Shown here: one piece after another, positions 9,538-19,040 of the stretch
How positions within the stretch are numbered: the stretch's first letter is position 1
Layout: each line of letters opens with the position of its first letter
From: Flavobacterium gelidilacus DSM 15343
GTDB taxonomy: Bacteria > Bacteroidota > Bacteroidia > Flavobacteriales > Flavobacteriaceae
Length of the DNA stretch: 64,000 bases
Assembly: GCF_000422685.1 (NCBI RefSeq)
Contig: NZ_KE383903.1
Coordinates: forward strand, 325,402-389,401
Direction: 5' to 3'
Made by a program: the position numbers and the translations under genes
Notes under the pieces: model-generated
What the model saw: only the letters and a program-made list of their open reading frames with translations
Told to the model about the DNA's origin: nothing
Databases searched by the model: none

Positions 9538-10068
9538 ATGAAATTTAAATCACAAAAAATCATTGGTTTATTTGCCCTAATAATTACATTATTTACATTT
9601 CAAGAAAGTTTTGCACAAGAACCTGTTGTAAAAAGCAAATTTTGGAGCAGAGTACAATTTGGAGGAGGACTTGGATTAGCGTTTGGAAACAATTCAACTA
9701 ATATTTCAGTTTCTCCGAGTGCTATTTATAATTTTAATGAAAAAGTAGCTTTAGGTGCTGGACTCCAATATAGTTATATCAATCAAAAAGATTTTTATAC
9801 AAGTCATTTGTATGGAGGAAGCATTATTGGATTAGTGAACCCTATTCAAGAAATTCAATTATCGGCTGAATTAGAAGAATTAAGAGTAAATACCGATTTT
9901 AATGATCCTAGCTTTATTAATGACAATTATTGGAATACTGCTTTGTTTTTAGGTGCTGGTTACAGAACTAACAATGCAACGATTGGAATTCGTTATAACG
10001 TTTTACATAACGACAGAAATAATATTTATACGACTGCTTTTATGCCTTTCCTAAGGGTTTATTTCTAA
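9538..10068 (+). CDS. Small outer-membrane beta-barrel protein
   Basis: 176 aa. A signal peptide (residues 1-26, ending ESFAQ) is followed by about eight alternating amphipathic strands (for example VQFGGGLGLAFGNN, KVALGAGLQYSYIN, TIGIRYNVLHND) and a C-terminal aromatic strand ending in Phe (FLRVYF), typical of small outer-membrane barrels. It is divergent from sucA and followed 3 bases later by the HExxH membrane protein. The function beyond membrane location is unknown. Confidence 0.75.
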   Translation: MKFKSQKIIGLFALIITLFTFQESFAQEPVVKSKFWSRVQFGGGLGLAFGNNSTNISVSPSAIYNFNEKVALGAGLQYSYINQKDFYTSHLYGGSIIGLVNPIQEIQLSAELEELRVNTDFNDPSFINDNYWNTALFLGAGYRTNNATIGIRYNVLHNDRNNIYTTAFMPFLRVYF

Positions 10069-10071
10069 TCT

Positions 10072-10791
10072 ATGAAGCTTTTATTTTCAGTAAGGAACTT
10101 TATCTTTTTTTCAATCGCTTTTATTTTGTTCACTTTGATTGGTACCTTATCCCATGAGTATGGTCATATATTAGTTGCTAAAAGTTTGGGTTATAAAACT
10201 ACTTTACATTACGGTAGTATGAACTATCAAAAATATAACACAAATATAAATGATACAATTATAAAAATATTTGAAAGAAATAAGTTTGCCATCAAGAATA
10301 AAAAGGAATTTCCTGAAAAGGTAAGGTTTTATTCTTTAGCTAAAAAACAACAAAATGATTCTTTTTTAATTTCTTTGGGTGGACCAATACAAACTATGTT
10401 AACTGGGATTATTGGATTTCTATTACTTTATAAAAGAAACAAAATTACTACTATTAATTTTTCAAAAATTGATTGGCTTTATGTGTTTCTAGCTCTCTTT
10501 TGGCTAAGACAATTATTCAATCCTATATATTCTTTTTTAAGAAGACTTATTAATAATAACGCAAGTTATTTTGGAAGAGGTGATGAAACAGAAATCGCTG
10601 AATTTTTAAACATTCCAAAAGGTACATTTGATGTAATATTTGGTCTTAGTGGATTAATTATTTCTCTCTTTGTAATTTTTAAATTTATACCACTAAAATA
10701 TCGCTTAACTTTTGTTATTAGCGGATTGATTGGAAGTTCACTTGGGTTTTACATTTGGATGTATAAAATTGGACCTATAATTTTGCCTTAA
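10072..10791 (+). CDS. Membrane protein with HExxH motif, M50-like
   Basis: 239 aa with about five hydrophobic segments. The first (about residues 9-33) ends in SHEYGH, giving the HExxH zinc motif His28-Glu29-His32, as in site-2 proteases where the motif sits in a membrane helix. A later LGGPIQTMLTGIIG segment resembles the glycine-rich second M50 helix, and FNPIYSFL may supply a third ligand, but the classical NxxPxxxLDG motif is not seen. Protease activity is inferred. Its 3' end overlaps the stop of the next, convergent gene by 4 bases. Confidence 0.6.
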   Translation: MKLLFSVRNFIFFSIAFILFTLIGTLSHEYGHILVAKSLGYKTTLHYGSMNYQKYNTNINDTIIKIFERNKFAIKNKKEFPEKVRFYSLAKKQQNDSFLISLGGPIQTMLTGIIGFLLLYKRNKITTINFSKIDWLYVFLALFWLRQLFNPIYSFLRRLINNNASYFGRGDETEIAEFLNIPKGTFDVIFGLSGLIISLFVIFKFIPLKYRLTFVISGLIGSSLGFYIWMYKIGPIILP

Positions 10792-11138
10792 TATTTATTC
10801 CTAAACCAAACCTTCTGCCATTCTCTTTTTAAGATTAAAAAAGTGACTTGTTCGGCTAATTGAATTAAATCTGAACCATCTAATTTTTTAATCTGTTCTT
10901 CTGAAACATCAATTATATAAAGAAGATTTAGGTATTCTGCGAATTTGAATTGAATTAATTTAAGAATTTTTTCGTGAACTCTTTCTTTAAAGTGCAATGG
11001 AAAAACATCTAAAGGGATATCTATAGCTTCATTAGCTAAAGCAAAATCTTTATTGGTTTGTTCGATTAATTTAAAATATAAATGCTCTTCCTCTGCTTGA
11101 GAAATTAAAGAGTCGATATTTTTTGGAAACTCAAACAT
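10788..11138 (-). CDS. Small conserved protein of unknown function
   Basis: 116 aa, mostly helical and charged, with no signal peptide and no recognisable motif. It starts 6 bases after the polyprenyl synthase stop, so it is probably translated from the same message. It is likely cytoplasmic. A link to isoprenoid synthesis is suggested only by position. Confidence 0.7.
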   Translation of the reverse strand: MFEFPKNIDSLISQAEEEHLYFKLIEQTNKDFALANEAIDIPLDVFPLHFKERVHEKILKLIQFKFAEYLNLLYIIDVSEEQIKKLDGSDLIQLAEQVTFLILKREWQKVWFRNKY

Positions 11139-11144
11139 AGAAAT

Positions 11145-12119
11145 CTAAACGTTACGATTCATTAATTTTTCTCCGAAAACATATAAGATTTGTTTCTTTT
11201 CTTCTGAAATTTCCATTTTTTGAAGTGTTTCAAATGCTTTTTGAGTGTATTCTTTTATCGCTTCTTGTGTAGCCTTACTTGCTCCAGATTCATTAAAAAC
11301 TGTTTTTACAGTTTCTATTTTGTCTGAATTATCTTTAGGTTGAATTGAAAACAAATGCATTAACTGTTCTTTATCTTCCTTTGCTCCAAATTCCAAAGCT
11401 TTTAAATATAAAAAGGTTTTTTTATTTTCGATAATGTCACCTCCAATTTGTTTTCCAAAAGTTTCCGGATTTCCAAAAGCATCTAAAAAGTCATCTTGTA
11501 ACTGAAATGCAATTCCTAAATTCAATCCAAAATCATAAATTAAATCAGCATTTTCTTGAGATGTTTCAGCTACTATTGCTCCCATTTTCATCGCTGCACC
11601 AACTAAAACAGCTGTTTTATATTCAATCATTTTAAGGTATTCTGAGATAGTAACATCATCGCGCGTTTCAAAATCCACATCATATTGTTGTCCTTCACAA
11701 ACTTCCAAAGCTGTCTTGCTAAACAATTTGGCTAAAGCTCTAAAAACAGCTGGTTCATATTCTTCAAAATATTGATAAGCTAAAATAAGCATAGCATCAC
11801 CTGATAGAATTCCGGTATTAATATTCCATTTTTCATGAACCGTTATTTTACCTCTCCTTAGTGGTGCATCGTCCATAATATCATCGTGAATTAATGAAAA
11901 ATTATGAAAAACCTCAACAGCTGTTGCTGCTCGTAATGCTTTTTTATAATCACAATCAAAAATTTCTGCAGCCATTAATGTCAAAACTGGACGCATTCGT
12001 TTTCCACCTAAACCCAAAATATATTGAATTGGTTGATATAAATTTTTAGGCTCTTTTTCTACAACTAATGCGTTAAAATGTGCAGAAACGACTTCTTGAT
12101 ATTCTGAAATGGAATGCAT
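11145..12119 (-). CDS. Polyprenyl diphosphate synthase (probably short-chain, GGPP-like)
   Basis: 324 aa, a normal length for trans-isoprenyl diphosphate synthases. Both aspartate-rich motifs are present: DDIMD (first motif, followed by DDAPLRRG) and QDDFLDAFG (second). The substrate Lys/Arg region GLGGKRMRP is intact. The residue five before the first motif is Phe (NFSLIHDD), which in this family usually limits the product to about C20, so a geranylgeranyl diphosphate synthase feeding carotenoids or quinones is inferred; lycopene cyclase lies elsewhere in the window. Other chain lengths cannot be excluded. It is divergent from the tetR operon. Confidence 0.9.
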   Translation of the reverse strand: MHSISEYQEVVSAHFNALVVEKEPKNLYQPIQYILGLGGKRMRPVLTLMAAEIFDCDYKKALRAATAVEVFHNFSLIHDDIMDDAPLRRGKITVHEKWNINTGILSGDAMLILAYQYFEEYEPAVFRALAKLFSKTALEVCEGQQYDVDFETRDDVTISEYLKMIEYKTAVLVGAAMKMGAIVAETSQENADLIYDFGLNLGIAFQLQDDFLDAFGNPETFGKQIGGDIIENKKTFLYLKALEFGAKEDKEQLMHLFSIQPKDNSDKIETVKTVFNESGASKATQEAIKEYTQKAFETLQKMEISEEKKQILYVFGEKLMNRNV

Positions 12120-12147
12120 TTTTTTAAAATTGGTTTATTAAACAGTA

Positions 12148-12155
12148 CAAAAGTA
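12148..12155 (-). promoter_or_regulatory. Candidate -7 element for the polyprenyl synthase gene
   Basis: TACTTTTG on the minus strand, 28 bases before the start codon, matches TAnnTTTG. No -33 element is clear. Confidence 0.4.
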
Positions 12156-12247
12156 AAATAATTATAACGAATAATCACTTTATAGGGCTATCAATAATGC
12201 TAATGTTTCGTAAATGTTAAATTTTGTTAAAAACTTTGGAAACTTTT

Positions 12248-12277
12248 TTTGTATTCAAAGTTTCCGTTGTAAGTTTG
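12248..12277 (+). promoter_or_regulatory. Bacteroidetes-type promoter of the tetR-RND operon
   Basis: TTTG (12248-12251), an 18-base spacer and TAAGTTTG (12270-12277) match both parts of the flavobacterial sigma-A consensus. Transcription would begin near 12281-12285, which rules out the upstream in-frame start at 12214 and supports ATG 12337. Confidence 0.65.
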
Positions 12278-12336
12278 CACTTGAATTATTAAAAAATAAA
12301 ACTTTAAATAGAATTGTTAAAAATGAACACACAATA

Positions 12337-12939
12337 ATGAAAGACCAAATTTTAAATAAAGCAACAGAAATGTTTCTTACACTTGGGTTTAAAAGTGTAA
12401 CGATGGATGATATTGCTAGCGAAATGGGTATTTCTAAAAAAACAATTTACCAGCATTTTTCTAACAAAGACAATTTAGTTAAAGATGCTACTACAAACTT
12501 GTTCGAGAATATCTCTTGTGGAATTGACGAAATTATTTTAGCTGACAAAGATCCAATTGAAGAACTTTTTACCATTAAAGAGTTTGTGATGCAACATCTA
12601 AAAGATGAAAACACTTCACCTATTTATCAACTGCAAAAATATTATCCAAAGATTCACAAGTCATTAATGATCAAACAATTTGATAAAATGGGAACTTGCG
12701 TAATTGATAACTTAGAGAAAGGGATTCAGCTTGGATTGTTTAGAAAAGACATTCGTAAAGAACTTATAAGTAGGTTTTACTTTGCTGGAATGACTAGCAT
12801 AAAAGATGTAGAACTTTTTAATCCTAAAGAATTTAGTTCAAAAACAGTTCAATCGTGTTACTTAGAATATCACTTACGAGGAATCTGTACTCCTAAAGGA
12901 ACTATACAATTAGAAACAATAATAAACACCAATAAATAA
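12337..12939 (+). CDS. TetR/AcrR family regulator of the efflux operon
   Basis: 200 aa from ATG 12337. The N-terminal TetR helix-turn-helix is clear (FKSVTMDDIASEMGISKKTI, then YQHFSNKDNLV), followed by a helical ligand-binding domain. It is the first gene of an operon with an outer-membrane factor, adaptor and RND pump (13-, 4- and 14-base gaps), so autoregulation and ligand-induced pump expression are inferred. A longer reading from 12214 adds 41 residues but would begin upstream of the predicted transcription start. Confidence 0.9.
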   Translation: MKDQILNKATEMFLTLGFKSVTMDDIASEMGISKKTIYQHFSNKDNLVKDATTNLFENISCGIDEIILADKDPIEELFTIKEFVMQHLKDENTSPIYQLQKYYPKIHKSLMIKQFDKMGTCVIDNLEKGIQLGLFRKDIRKELISRFYFAGMTSIKDVELFNPKEFSSKTVQSCYLEYHLRGICTPKGTIQLETIINTNK

Positions 12940-12952
12940 CAAACAATACCTA

Positions 12953-14302
12953 ATGAGACAAACAATAATAATAACGTTTTTATTATTTGCAAGTTTAATG
13001 AATGCTCAAGACAAAAAAGAAACCTATTCTTTTACATTAGATCAAGCTATTGAACATGCACTTAAAAATAATTACAAAGCTTTAAATGCTTCGAAAGACA
13101 TTGAGTCTGCCCAACAAAAAAAATGGGAAACAACTGCTGCAGGTTTACCTCAAATTAATGCAGGTTTAGATTATATGAACAACTTTAATTTTCAAAAACA
13201 AGGTATAACAGGAAATGCTTTTGGTCCTTCAACTGGTGGTGATCCAAATGCAGTTTCAACTATTGCTTTTGGAACTAAACATAGTATGAACGCTAGAGCA
13301 ACATTAAGCCAATTAATTTTTGATGGTTCTTATATTGTTGCATTACAAGCTTCAAAAACATATTTGCAATTTTATCAAAATTCAAAATTAAAAACGGATA
13401 ATGATATTCGTGAAATGGTTACGAATTACTACGGAAATGTATTACTTGCTCAAGAAAACATCTTAATTCTAGAAAAAAACAAAGCTACTCTTGAACAAAA
13501 TCTGTTCGAAACAAAAGAAACATACAAGAATGGATTAATAGAAGAAGAAAGTGTAGAGCAACTTCAAATTACTTTAGCTTCTGTGAACAGTAGTTTAAGT
13601 AACGTAACTCGTTTGATTGACGTTTCTAATAAAATGCTAAAAATTACGCTAGGAATTGACATAAACGATGAATTAATCTTAACGGAGAAACTAGATGATT
13701 TGACTACAAAAAATGTTGACTTATCATTTGGTGGAGATTCGTTTAATGTATCAAATAATATTGATTATAGAATTGCTGAAAACTTCAAAGAACAAAGAAG
13801 ATTAGAATACAAATCTCAAAAGGCAACGGCACTGCCAACTTTAGGAGCAAATTTTAACTTCGGATATAACTCTTTTGCTAATACTTTCGATTTTTTAAAA
13901 CAAAATCAAGCTTGGAATAATTACTCTAATTTAGGAGTAAGTTTAAATGTTCCCATCTTTAGTAGTTTTGGAAGAAAAGCAAAAAATCAACAAGCAAAAA
14001 TTGCTTTTGAACAAGCAGAAACGCAATTAACTGAAGCAGAACAAATGATAAAACTTCAATATGAATCTACTAAAAGCGAATATGAGTATAGTATAGAACA
14101 ATATGCAACTTCAAAATCAAATTTAAATTTAGCGGAACGTATTGAAAAGAAACAGCAAGTTAAGTTTAAAGAAGGAATTTCAACAAGTTTTGAATTTACA
14201 GAAGCCCAAAGACAACTTTACACCGCACAACAAAATTATCTTCAATCTATGATTGATGTTATCAATAAAAAAACAGCTTTAGACAAATTAATAAACAAAT
14301 AA
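12953..14302 (+). CDS. TolC-family outer-membrane efflux protein
   Basis: 449 aa. A signal peptide (1-18, ending LMNAQ) precedes two repeats of the outer-membrane efflux protein fold: long helices (for example TLEQNLFETKETYKNGLIEE and the C-terminal EQAETQLTEAEQMIKLQYES region) alternate with strand pairs. The normal length for the family is 420-480. It should form the trimeric exit channel of the tripartite pump encoded by the next two genes. Confidence 0.93.
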   Translation: MRQTIIITFLLFASLMNAQDKKETYSFTLDQAIEHALKNNYKALNASKDIESAQQKKWETTAAGLPQINAGLDYMNNFNFQKQGITGNAFGPSTGGDPNAVSTIAFGTKHSMNARATLSQLIFDGSYIVALQASKTYLQFYQNSKLKTDNDIREMVTNYYGNVLLAQENILILEKNKATLEQNLFETKETYKNGLIEEESVEQLQITLASVNSSLSNVTRLIDVSNKMLKITLGIDINDELILTEKLDDLTTKNVDLSFGGDSFNVSNNIDYRIAENFKEQRRLEYKSQKATALPTLGANFNFGYNSFANTFDFLKQNQAWNNYSNLGVSLNVPIFSSFGRKAKNQQAKIAFEQAETQLTEAEQMIKLQYESTKSEYEYSIEQYATSKSNLNLAERIEKKQQVKFKEGISTSFEFTEAQRQLYTAQQNYLQSMIDVINKKTALDKLINK

Positions 14303-14306
14303 TACA

Positions 14307-15470
14307 ATGAAAAAAATATACCTAATTATAGTAACATCACTTATTTTAATATCATGTGGTGGTGATAAAAAAAATTCAACTGCCTCTGTAATTGAAAAAG
14401 GAACGCTTGAAGAAATGCGTGCTAAAAGAACAGAACTTGTAGCTAAATCTGACGATTTAAGAAAAGAATTAGAGTCATTAGATGAAGCAATTGGTAAAAA
14501 AGACACAAATGAAAAGCTAACACTTATTACAACATTAGCTGCAAAAGATACTGTTTTTAATCATTATGTAGAATTACAAGCAAATGTTCAAACCAAAGAA
14601 AACTTAATGTTAAATGCTGAATTTGGTGGAATTTTACAACAACTTTATGTAAAAGAAGGTCAAAAAGTTGCCAAAGGTCAAACTCTTGCCAGAGTTGATG
14701 ATGGTGGATTAAGTTCTCAGTTAGCACAAATGGAAACACAGGCTGCTTTAGCAAAAACTACTTTTGAAAGACAACAAAATCTTTGGAATCAAAAAATTGG
14801 TTCAGAAATTCAATACCTACAAGCTAAAACAAATTATAATGCGCAGTTAAAATCTGTTGCTCAAATGAGAGCACAATTATCTAAAACAGTTATAAGAGCA
14901 CCGTTTTCTGGAACTATTGATGAAATTGCATCGGAAAGAGGAAGTGTTGTTGGTCCAGGTTCACCAATATTAAGAATAGTGAGTTTAGGAAATATGTATC
15001 TTGAAGCTGAAGTACCAGAAAAAAATATCGGAACAGTAAAAAAAGGTTCAGATGTCATTGTTGATTTTCCAGTTTTAGGTGAAACATTTACAACAAAAGT
15101 AACTCAAGCAGGAAATTATATCAATCCAGCAAATCGTTCTTTTATGATCCAAATTGCTGTGCCAAACAAAAGTGGAAATATCAAACCTAATCTTTCTTCA
15201 AAAATTCAGATAAAAGATTATTCAAATCCCAAAGCAATTACAGTTCCTACAAGTATTATTTCAGAAAATGCTGATGGAGAACAATTCTTATACATAGCTC
15301 AAAATCCAGATAAAAATGGAAATGCTATTGCAAAAAGAGTTATCGTAAAAGTTGGTTTATCGCAAGGTGAATTAGTAGAAATTGTTGAAGGAATTAAAGA
15401 TGGTGATTTAATCATCAAAGAAGGTGCACGTAGTGTTAAAGATGGACAAAAAGTATCAATAATTAAATAA
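14307..15470 (+). CDS. RND pump periplasmic adaptor (membrane fusion lipoprotein)
   Basis: 387 aa. The signal peptide ends in a lipobox (LILISCGG; Cys at residue 17), so it is a lipoprotein. A coiled coil at about 30-70 (EEMRAKRTELVAKSDDLRKE) is followed by the split biotinyl-lipoyl-like domain (EFGGILQQLYVKEGQKVAKG and VIRAPFSGTIDEIASERGSV), a beta-barrel and a membrane-proximal domain ending near GDLIIKEGARSVKDGQKV. It links the RND pump to the TolC-like channel. Confidence 0.93.
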   Translation: MKKIYLIIVTSLILISCGGDKKNSTASVIEKGTLEEMRAKRTELVAKSDDLRKELESLDEAIGKKDTNEKLTLITTLAAKDTVFNHYVELQANVQTKENLMLNAEFGGILQQLYVKEGQKVAKGQTLARVDDGGLSSQLAQMETQAALAKTTFERQQNLWNQKIGSEIQYLQAKTNYNAQLKSVAQMRAQLSKTVIRAPFSGTIDEIASERGSVVGPGSPILRIVSLGNMYLEAEVPEKNIGTVKKGSDVIVDFPVLGETFTTKVTQAGNYINPANRSFMIQIAVPNKSGNIKPNLSSKIQIKDYSNPKAITVPTSIISENADGEQFLYIAQNPDKNGNAIAKRVIVKVGLSQGELVEIVEGIKDGDLIIKEGARSVKDGQKVSIIK

Positions 15471-15484
15471 GCAGAAAAGAAATT

Positions 15485-18400
15485 ATGAGTACTCAAAACA
15501 ATAACGAATTTAAACTTTCGTCTTGGGCTATTGAAAACAAGATGACGGTTTATGTAATGATGGTGATTATCTTATTTTTAGGATTATCTGCTTATTACAG
15601 TATGCCAAGGGAAGATTTTCCTGAAATTAAAGAAACTAAAATATACATCAGTACGGTTTATCCAGGAAATACTGCAGAAGATATTGAACGTTTAATTATT
15701 GACCCTTTAGAAGAAGAAATCAAAAACGTAAGTAACGTTGTAAAAGTTCTTTCTACTTCTCAAGAAGATTATGGAATTATCACTGTAGAATTCGATGAAA
15801 AAATTACAGTTGAAGCTGCAAAACAAAAAATAAAAGATAAAATTGATACCAAAACAGGTGGTGAAGATTGGCCAACCTTCAATGGTGCTAAAGTAGAACC
15901 TAATGTTTTTGACCTTAATATTTCTGAAGAAGTTCCTATTCTAAACATTAATATTCAAGGAGATTATCCAATTGGGCAGTTAAAAGTGTTTGGTGAATAT
16001 TTAGAAGATCAAATTGAGGCATTGTCAGAAATCAAACAAGTAGATATTCGTGGTGCTCAAGAAAAAGAAGTTGAAGTGGCTGTAGACATCTACAAAATGA
16101 TGGCTTCAAAAGTGAGTTTTGATGATGTTATTAATGCCGTTAGAAACGGAAACGTAACTATGTCTGCTGGTAATCTTATCGCAAACGATCAAAGAAGAAC
16201 TATTAGAATTTTAGGTGAAGTTGAAAATCCATCAGATTTAGAAAATTTTGTGGTTAAAACACAAGGTGGTGCTGTTTATCTGAAAGATATTGCAAAAGTA
16301 ACTTTTAAAGAAGTTGATAAAACAACCTATGCTAGAGAATTTGGAACAAGTGTAGTAATGCTTGACGTGAAAAAACGTGCTGGTAAAAACATGATTGAAG
16401 CTACTGAAAAAATTAAAGTACTTTTAGAAGATGCAAAATTAAATCACTTCCCAAAAGATTTAACAATTTCTGTAACTAATGATCAATCATCACGAACTTT
16501 AAATCAAGTCGATGATTTAGTAAATAACATTATTTTCGGAATTATTTTAGTTGTTGGTGTTTTAATGTTTTTCCTTGGGTTTAGAAATGCGCTTTTCGTA
16601 GGATTTGCGATTCCAATGTCGATGTTTATGTCGTTTATGATTCTAGATGCTTTAGGATACACGATGAATACGATGATTCTTTTCGGATTAATTATGGGAC
16701 TAGGAATGCTAGTGGATAATGGTATTGTCGTCGTCGAAAACGTCTACCGTTTAATGGAAGAAGAAGGAATGAGTCGCATCCAAGCTGCTAAAGAAGGAAT
16801 TGGCGAAATTGCTTTACCAATTATCATTTCTACCGCTACAACTGTGGCTGCCTTTGTACCACTAGGTCTGTGGCCAGGAACAATGGGCCAATTCATGATA
16901 TATTTTCCCATAACTTTATCAGTCGTTTTAGGTTCGTCATTATTTGTGGCTATCTTTTTTAATTCTGTTATGGTTTCTCAATTCATGGATATTAATGAGA
17001 AAGTAGTTTCAAGAAAACAGTTAATTAGCTTATCTATTATTTTAGGAGGAATTGGAACACTAATTCTGCTTTTTGGTGGACCAATAAAAGCTTTTGGTTC
17101 ATTAATGATCTTTACTGCTCTTATGTTTTGGTTGTATAAATATGTGATAAAAGACTTAACCACTTCATTTCAACATAATTTATTAACTCGATTAGAGAAC
17201 TTTTACGAAAACACATTACGTTATTTTTTATCTGGAAGAAAACCAGTTATCACAATTATCTCAATGGTAGTAATGTTCTTTGCTGTTCTAATGTTGTATT
17301 TTGGATGGAGCGTAGGAAGTGGAAGAACTAAAGTTGAATTTTTCCCAGACAATACACCAAATCAAATTATAGTTTATATCGAATATCCTCAAGGAACAGA
17401 TATTAAAAAAACGAATGAAATTACAAAATCAATTGAAAAACGTGTCTTTACGGTTTTAGATGATAAAAATTTCGTTTATACAGATGAAGAGGGTAAAAAA
17501 CAAAATTATTTAGTAGAAAATGGAGTTGCTCAAGTAGGTGAAGGTGCTGGAAATCCTCAAACAGATGGTGGTTCTTCTGCAGAAATGCCTCACAAAGGTA
17601 AAATAACAATCTCTATGAAAGAATTCAAATTTCGTGATGGTAGAGACTCTGAAGATTTACGTAAAAAAATTCAAGCTTCTTTAAAAGACATTTATCCTGG
17701 AGTTTCTATTTCTGTTGAAAAGGATGCTGTTGGTCCACCTGCAGGTTATCCTATTAATATAGAAATTAAAGGAGAAGATTATACAGAATTAATCACTACT
17801 GCTGAGCGAATGAAAGATTTTTTAAACACAAAAAACATTCCGGGTATTGATGAATTAAAAGTAGATGTAAACAAAGACAAACCTGCAATGAGAGTTGTGG
17901 TTGATAGAGAGAAAGCTGGTGAATTAGGCGTTTCAGCTGGTCAAGTTGGAAACCAATTGCGTCGCTCTATTTTTGGGGAAAAAGCTGGTATTTATAAAAA
18001 TGATGGTGAAGATTATGATATTTATGTTCGCTTTAACGAGGAAAACAGATATAATAAAAGTGCACTTTTTAATCAAAATATTACGTTTAGAGATATGGCT
18101 TCTGGACAAATTAAAGAAATTCCAGTTTCTACAGTTGCTAGTCAAAAGAATGCTTCCTCATTTAGTGCTATTAAACACAAACATTCTGGTAGAGTTGTAG
18201 TTTTATATTCAGCTTTAGCTCCCGGATTTACGGATGCTGGTGCTGCTGTAGCTCAAATTCAAGCAGAAATGGCATCGTTTGATGCTCCAAAAACAGTAAA
18301 ATTTGATTACACTGGACAGTTAGAAGAACAAGGAAAACAAATGACTTTCTTGATGGGTGCTTTATTTACTGGTTTATTCTTGATTTTCTTAATCTTAATT

Positions 18401-18985
18401 TTCCAATTCAATTCGGTTTCAAGACCAGCAATTATTATGGTGGCTGTATTCTTGAGTTTTATAGGTGTATTCTTAGGATTAATGATTACAGGAAAACCCT
18501 TTGTAATTATGATGACCATGATGGGAATTATATCGTTAGCCGGAATCGTTGTAAACAATGGTGTTGTACTACTCGATTATACCGATTTATTAATTGCTCG
18601 AAAAAGAGAGGAATTAGGCGTTGATAAAAAAGAACTATTAAGTAACGAACATGTTTTTGAAGCTATTGTAAAAGGTGGAAAAGCGCGTTTAAGACCTGTG
18701 TTATTAACAGCTATAACAACTGTTTTAGGGTTAATTCCACTAGCAATTGGTTTCAACATTGATTTCTTTAGCTTGTTTGCTACAGGTAATCCTCATGTTT
18801 ATATGGGTGGTGATAACGTTATTTTCTGGGGGCCATTAGCTTGGACCGTAATCTACGGATTAATCTTCGCTACGTTCCTAACATTAATTGTTGTGCCAGT
18901 CCTATTTTACTTGGTAAACAGAGTTAAAAACAGAATCAAAAATAGAAAAAATCACACTAAAACTATTGAAGAAATAGGTGGTTAA
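15485..18985 (+). CDS. RND family efflux permease (AcrB-like)
   Basis: 1166 aa with the RND layout: a first transmembrane helix, a large periplasmic loop, a helix bundle, a second loop (about 620-870) and a second bundle. The proton-relay region of helix 4 is visible (GLGMLVDNGIVVVENVYRLM), as is the start PGNTAEDIERLIIDPLEEEI typical of hydrophobe-exporting pumps. It is longer than AcrB (about 1050) because of extra loop sequence near KNFVYTDEEGKKQNYL and between helices. It is the inner-membrane part of a proton-driven tripartite exporter. Substrate not predictable. Confidence 0.95.
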   Translation: MSTQNNNEFKLSSWAIENKMTVYVMMVIILFLGLSAYYSMPREDFPEIKETKIYISTVYPGNTAEDIERLIIDPLEEEIKNVSNVVKVLSTSQEDYGIITVEFDEKITVEAAKQKIKDKIDTKTGGEDWPTFNGAKVEPNVFDLNISEEVPILNINIQGDYPIGQLKVFGEYLEDQIEALSEIKQVDIRGAQEKEVEVAVDIYKMMASKVSFDDVINAVRNGNVTMSAGNLIANDQRRTIRILGEVENPSDLENFVVKTQGGAVYLKDIAKVTFKEVDKTTYAREFGTSVVMLDVKKRAGKNMIEATEKIKVLLEDAKLNHFPKDLTISVTNDQSSRTLNQVDDLVNNIIFGIILVVGVLMFFLGFRNALFVGFAIPMSMFMSFMILDALGYTMNTMILFGLIMGLGMLVDNGIVVVENVYRLMEEEGMSRIQAAKEGIGEIALPIIISTATTVAAFVPLGLWPGTMGQFMIYFPITLSVVLGSSLFVAIFFNSVMVSQFMDINEKVVSRKQLISLSIILGGIGTLILLFGGPIKAFGSLMIFTALMFWLYKYVIKDLTTSFQHNLLTRLENFYENTLRYFLSGRKPVITIISMVVMFFAVLMLYFGWSVGSGRTKVEFFPDNTPNQIIVYIEYPQGTDIKKTNEITKSIEKRVFTVLDDKNFVYTDEEGKKQNYLVENGVAQVGEGAGNPQTDGGSSAEMPHKGKITISMKEFKFRDGRDSEDLRKKIQASLKDIYPGVSISVEKDAVGPPAGYPINIEIKGEDYTELITTAERMKDFLNTKNIPGIDELKVDVNKDKPAMRVVVDREKAGELGVSAGQVGNQLRRSIFGEKAGIYKNDGEDYDIYVRFNEENRYNKSALFNQNITFRDMASGQIKEIPVSTVASQKNASSFSAIKHKHSGRVVVLYSALAPGFTDAGAAVAQIQAEMASFDAPKTVKFDYTGQLEEQGKQMTFLMGALFTGLFLIFLILIFQFNSVSRPAIIMVAVFLSFIGVFLGLMITGKPFVIMMTMMGIISLAGIVVNNGVVLLDYTDLLIARKREELGVDKKELLSNEHVFEAIVKGGKARLRPVLLTAITTVLGLIPLAIGFNIDFFSLFATGNPHVYMGGDNVIFWGPLAWTVIYGLIFATFLTLIVVPVLFYLVNRVKNRIKNRKNHTKTIEEIGG

Positions 18986-19004
18986 TAAGTATGAATTTAT
19001 AGTA

Positions 19005-19040
19005 AAAAAACTCCTTAGAAATTAATCTAAGGAGTTTTTT
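19005..19040 (+). terminator. Terminator of the tetR-RND operon
   Basis: A perfect 15-bp stem, AAAAAACTCCTTAGA (19005-19019) and TCTAAGGAGTTTTTT (19026-19040), with a 6-base loop and a T run, 20 bases after the pump stop. Confidence 0.92.

Noticed and set aside
12214..12336. Longer start for the TetR protein
   Set aside because: It lies upstream of the TTTG-N18-TAAGTTTG promoter and adds residues not typical of TetR proteins.
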